Shown one piece after another: positions 5,412 through 6,300 of a stretch of 6,300 nucleotides of DNA. The DNA lies in NCBI GenBank assembly GCA_027622115.1, contig JAQBZS010000457.1, forward strand, positions 1 through 6,300. Reading direction: 5' to 3'. The stretch comes from Planctomycetota bacterium. GTDB lineage: Bacteria; Planctomycetota; Planctomycetia; Planctomycetales; Planctomycetaceae. The notes beneath the pieces are model-generated. The model was not told the DNA's origin and did no database searches. It saw only the letters and a program-made list of their open reading frames with translations. A program made the translations under genes and the position numbers. Position 1 is the stretch's first letter, and each line of letters begins with the position of its first letter.

Positions 5412-6300
5412 TCAACGTTCGCGTGACGTTGGAATTCCGTTGCAATCTTCAGCAGTTAAGCCCGTCAAGTGCCCATAGACTTGATAGAACGTCGGCACCA
5501 ACAACAGCACCAAGGACGTCGACAACAGCAGGCCGAAACAGAGGCTGGTTGCCATTGGAATCAGAATCTGGGCCTGGAACGACGTTTCCAGCAGGATCGG
5601 CAGCAGGCCGGCCACTGTTGTCAGCGATGTCAGCACCACCGGGCGAAAGCGCCGGCGACCGGATTCGACGACGGCTTCTTCGAGCGTCATTTCGCCGCTG
5701 CGGATTCGGACGTTGATGAAGTCGACCAGCACGATCGAGTCGTTCACCACCACGCCGGTCAACGCCACCAAGCCGAGCACGCTGAATAGCGTCAACGGCA
5801 GTCCCATGATCGCGTGGCCCCACACGGCGCCGATCATGCCGAACGGGATCACCGCCATCACGATCAGCGGCAACGCGTACGAAGTGAATTCCAACGTCAG
5901 CAGCACGAACGTCGCCAACAGCGCGATGGCCAGGCCGATGAACAGACTCCGCATCGATTCGACAGTCTGTTCCTGCTGACCTTCCCAGCGAACCTTCAGC
6001 GATGGATGCTCGGCCAAGAGTTCGGGCATGAACGACTTCTTCAGATCGGCGACCACGCGCGCCGCGTTGGCTTGCGATTCATCGACGTCGGCCGTGATCG
6101 TGATCGAACGCCGCTGGTCGACTCGATTGATTTCGGAATAGCCGCGTTTGATCTTGATGTCCGCGAGTTCCGTGATCGGACGCTGAAGTCCGTCGCCGCT
6201 GTCGATGCGGATGTCGTCGAAGTTGGCCAGCGAGCGGCGTTCCGATTCCGGGTAGCGGACCATCAATTTCACTTCGTGACGACCGCGTTGCAGCCGCATC
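5412..6300 (-). CDS. RND efflux pump inner-membrane subunit, C-terminal part (AcrB/HAE1-like)
   Basis: The stop is TGA at 5414-5412 and the frame stays open to the right edge, giving about 295 visible residues of a protein that normally has about 1,030. The ATG near the edge is internal. Residues 1-110 (counted from that Met) are the end of the second periplasmic porter/docking domain, including the family-typical INRVDQRRSITITADVDE. Five membrane segments follow, corresponding to TM8-TM12 of AcrB: about 116-135, 141-160, 166-195, 220-238 and 250-273. Diagnostic strings are LVALTGVVVNDSIVLVDFIN and FRPVVLTSLTTVAGLLPILL. The pump would exchange protons for drugs, lipids or other exported compounds together with a membrane-fusion protein and an outer-membrane channel, which are not in the window and would be expected upstream, to the right. 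At the position of the AcrB TM10 lysine (Lys940) this protein has Asn (VNDS); several RND subfamilies share this. The C-terminal tail is short and polar. Confidence 0.93.
   Translation of the reverse strand, partial: MRLQRGRHEVKLMVRYPESERRSLANFDDIRIDSGDGLQRPITELADIKIKRGYSEINRVDQRRSITITADVDESQANAARVVADLKKSFMPELLAEHPSLKVRWEGQQEQTVESMRSLFIGLAIALLATFVLLTLEFTSYALPLIVMAVIPFGMIGAVWGHAIMGLPLTLFSVLGLVALTGVVVNDSIVLVDFINVRIRSGEMTLEEAVVESGRRRFRPVVLTSLTTVAGLLPILLETSFQAQILIPMATSLCFGLLLSTSLVLLLVPTFYQVYGHLTGLTAEDCNGIPTSRER

Noticed and set aside
5449..5823. Open frames on both strands within the RND gene
   Set aside because: These are out-of-frame shadows of the RND coding sequence, whose membrane segments and motifs are clear.
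1..6300. CRISPR array, tRNA or rRNA gene
   Set aside because: No regularly spaced direct repeats, no cloverleaf with a TTCGA-type T-arm, and no rRNA-like conserved stretches were seen on either strand.

Overview
The window looks like chromosomal DNA of a planctomycete (phylum Planctomycetota). The evidence is the gene content: a Tat-exported DUF1501 protein, a Calx-beta/fibronectin-like surface protein, a MoxR ATPase of the planctomycete type and a secreted lactonase-family beta-propeller sit together, with moderately high GC and long open antisense frames. The species cannot be resolved from the sequence alone.

Layout, left to right. (1) Positions 1-1157, minus strand: most of a DUF1501 protein that runs off the left edge. 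(2) Positions 1160-2453, plus strand: a decayed fragment of a Calx-beta plus fibronectin-type surface protein. It has no signal peptide, an unexplained leader, an in-frame gap in its first repeat and a frameshift near 2042-2070. It begins only two bases from the DUF1501 start codon. (3) Positions 2522-3538, minus strand: an intact MoxR-family AAA+ ATPase without its usual DUF58/von Willebrand partners on its downstream side. (4) Positions 3539-4120: about 580 bases with no convincing gene. They hold a 9-bp hairpin upstream of moxR and a long imperfect inverted repeat (3930-4043) that looks like a small non-autonomous mobile or REP-like element. (5) Positions 4121-5266, plus strand: a secreted seven-bladed-propeller lactonase-family protein with a good ribosome binding site. 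(6) Positions 5412-6300, minus strand: the C-terminal quarter of an RND efflux pump inner-membrane protein, running off the right edge.

The genes do not form an operon. Neighbours face away from or toward each other, and no shared pathway links them. DUF1501, the lactonase and the Calx-beta fragment are all exported or surface types, and RND pumps are envelope transporters, so an envelope theme exists. It is typical planctomycete gene content rather than a defined system. I did not find a convincing new multi-gene system. The observations most worth checking are the inverted-repeat element, the broken surface-protein gene with its unexplained 5' junction, and the structured leader of moxR.
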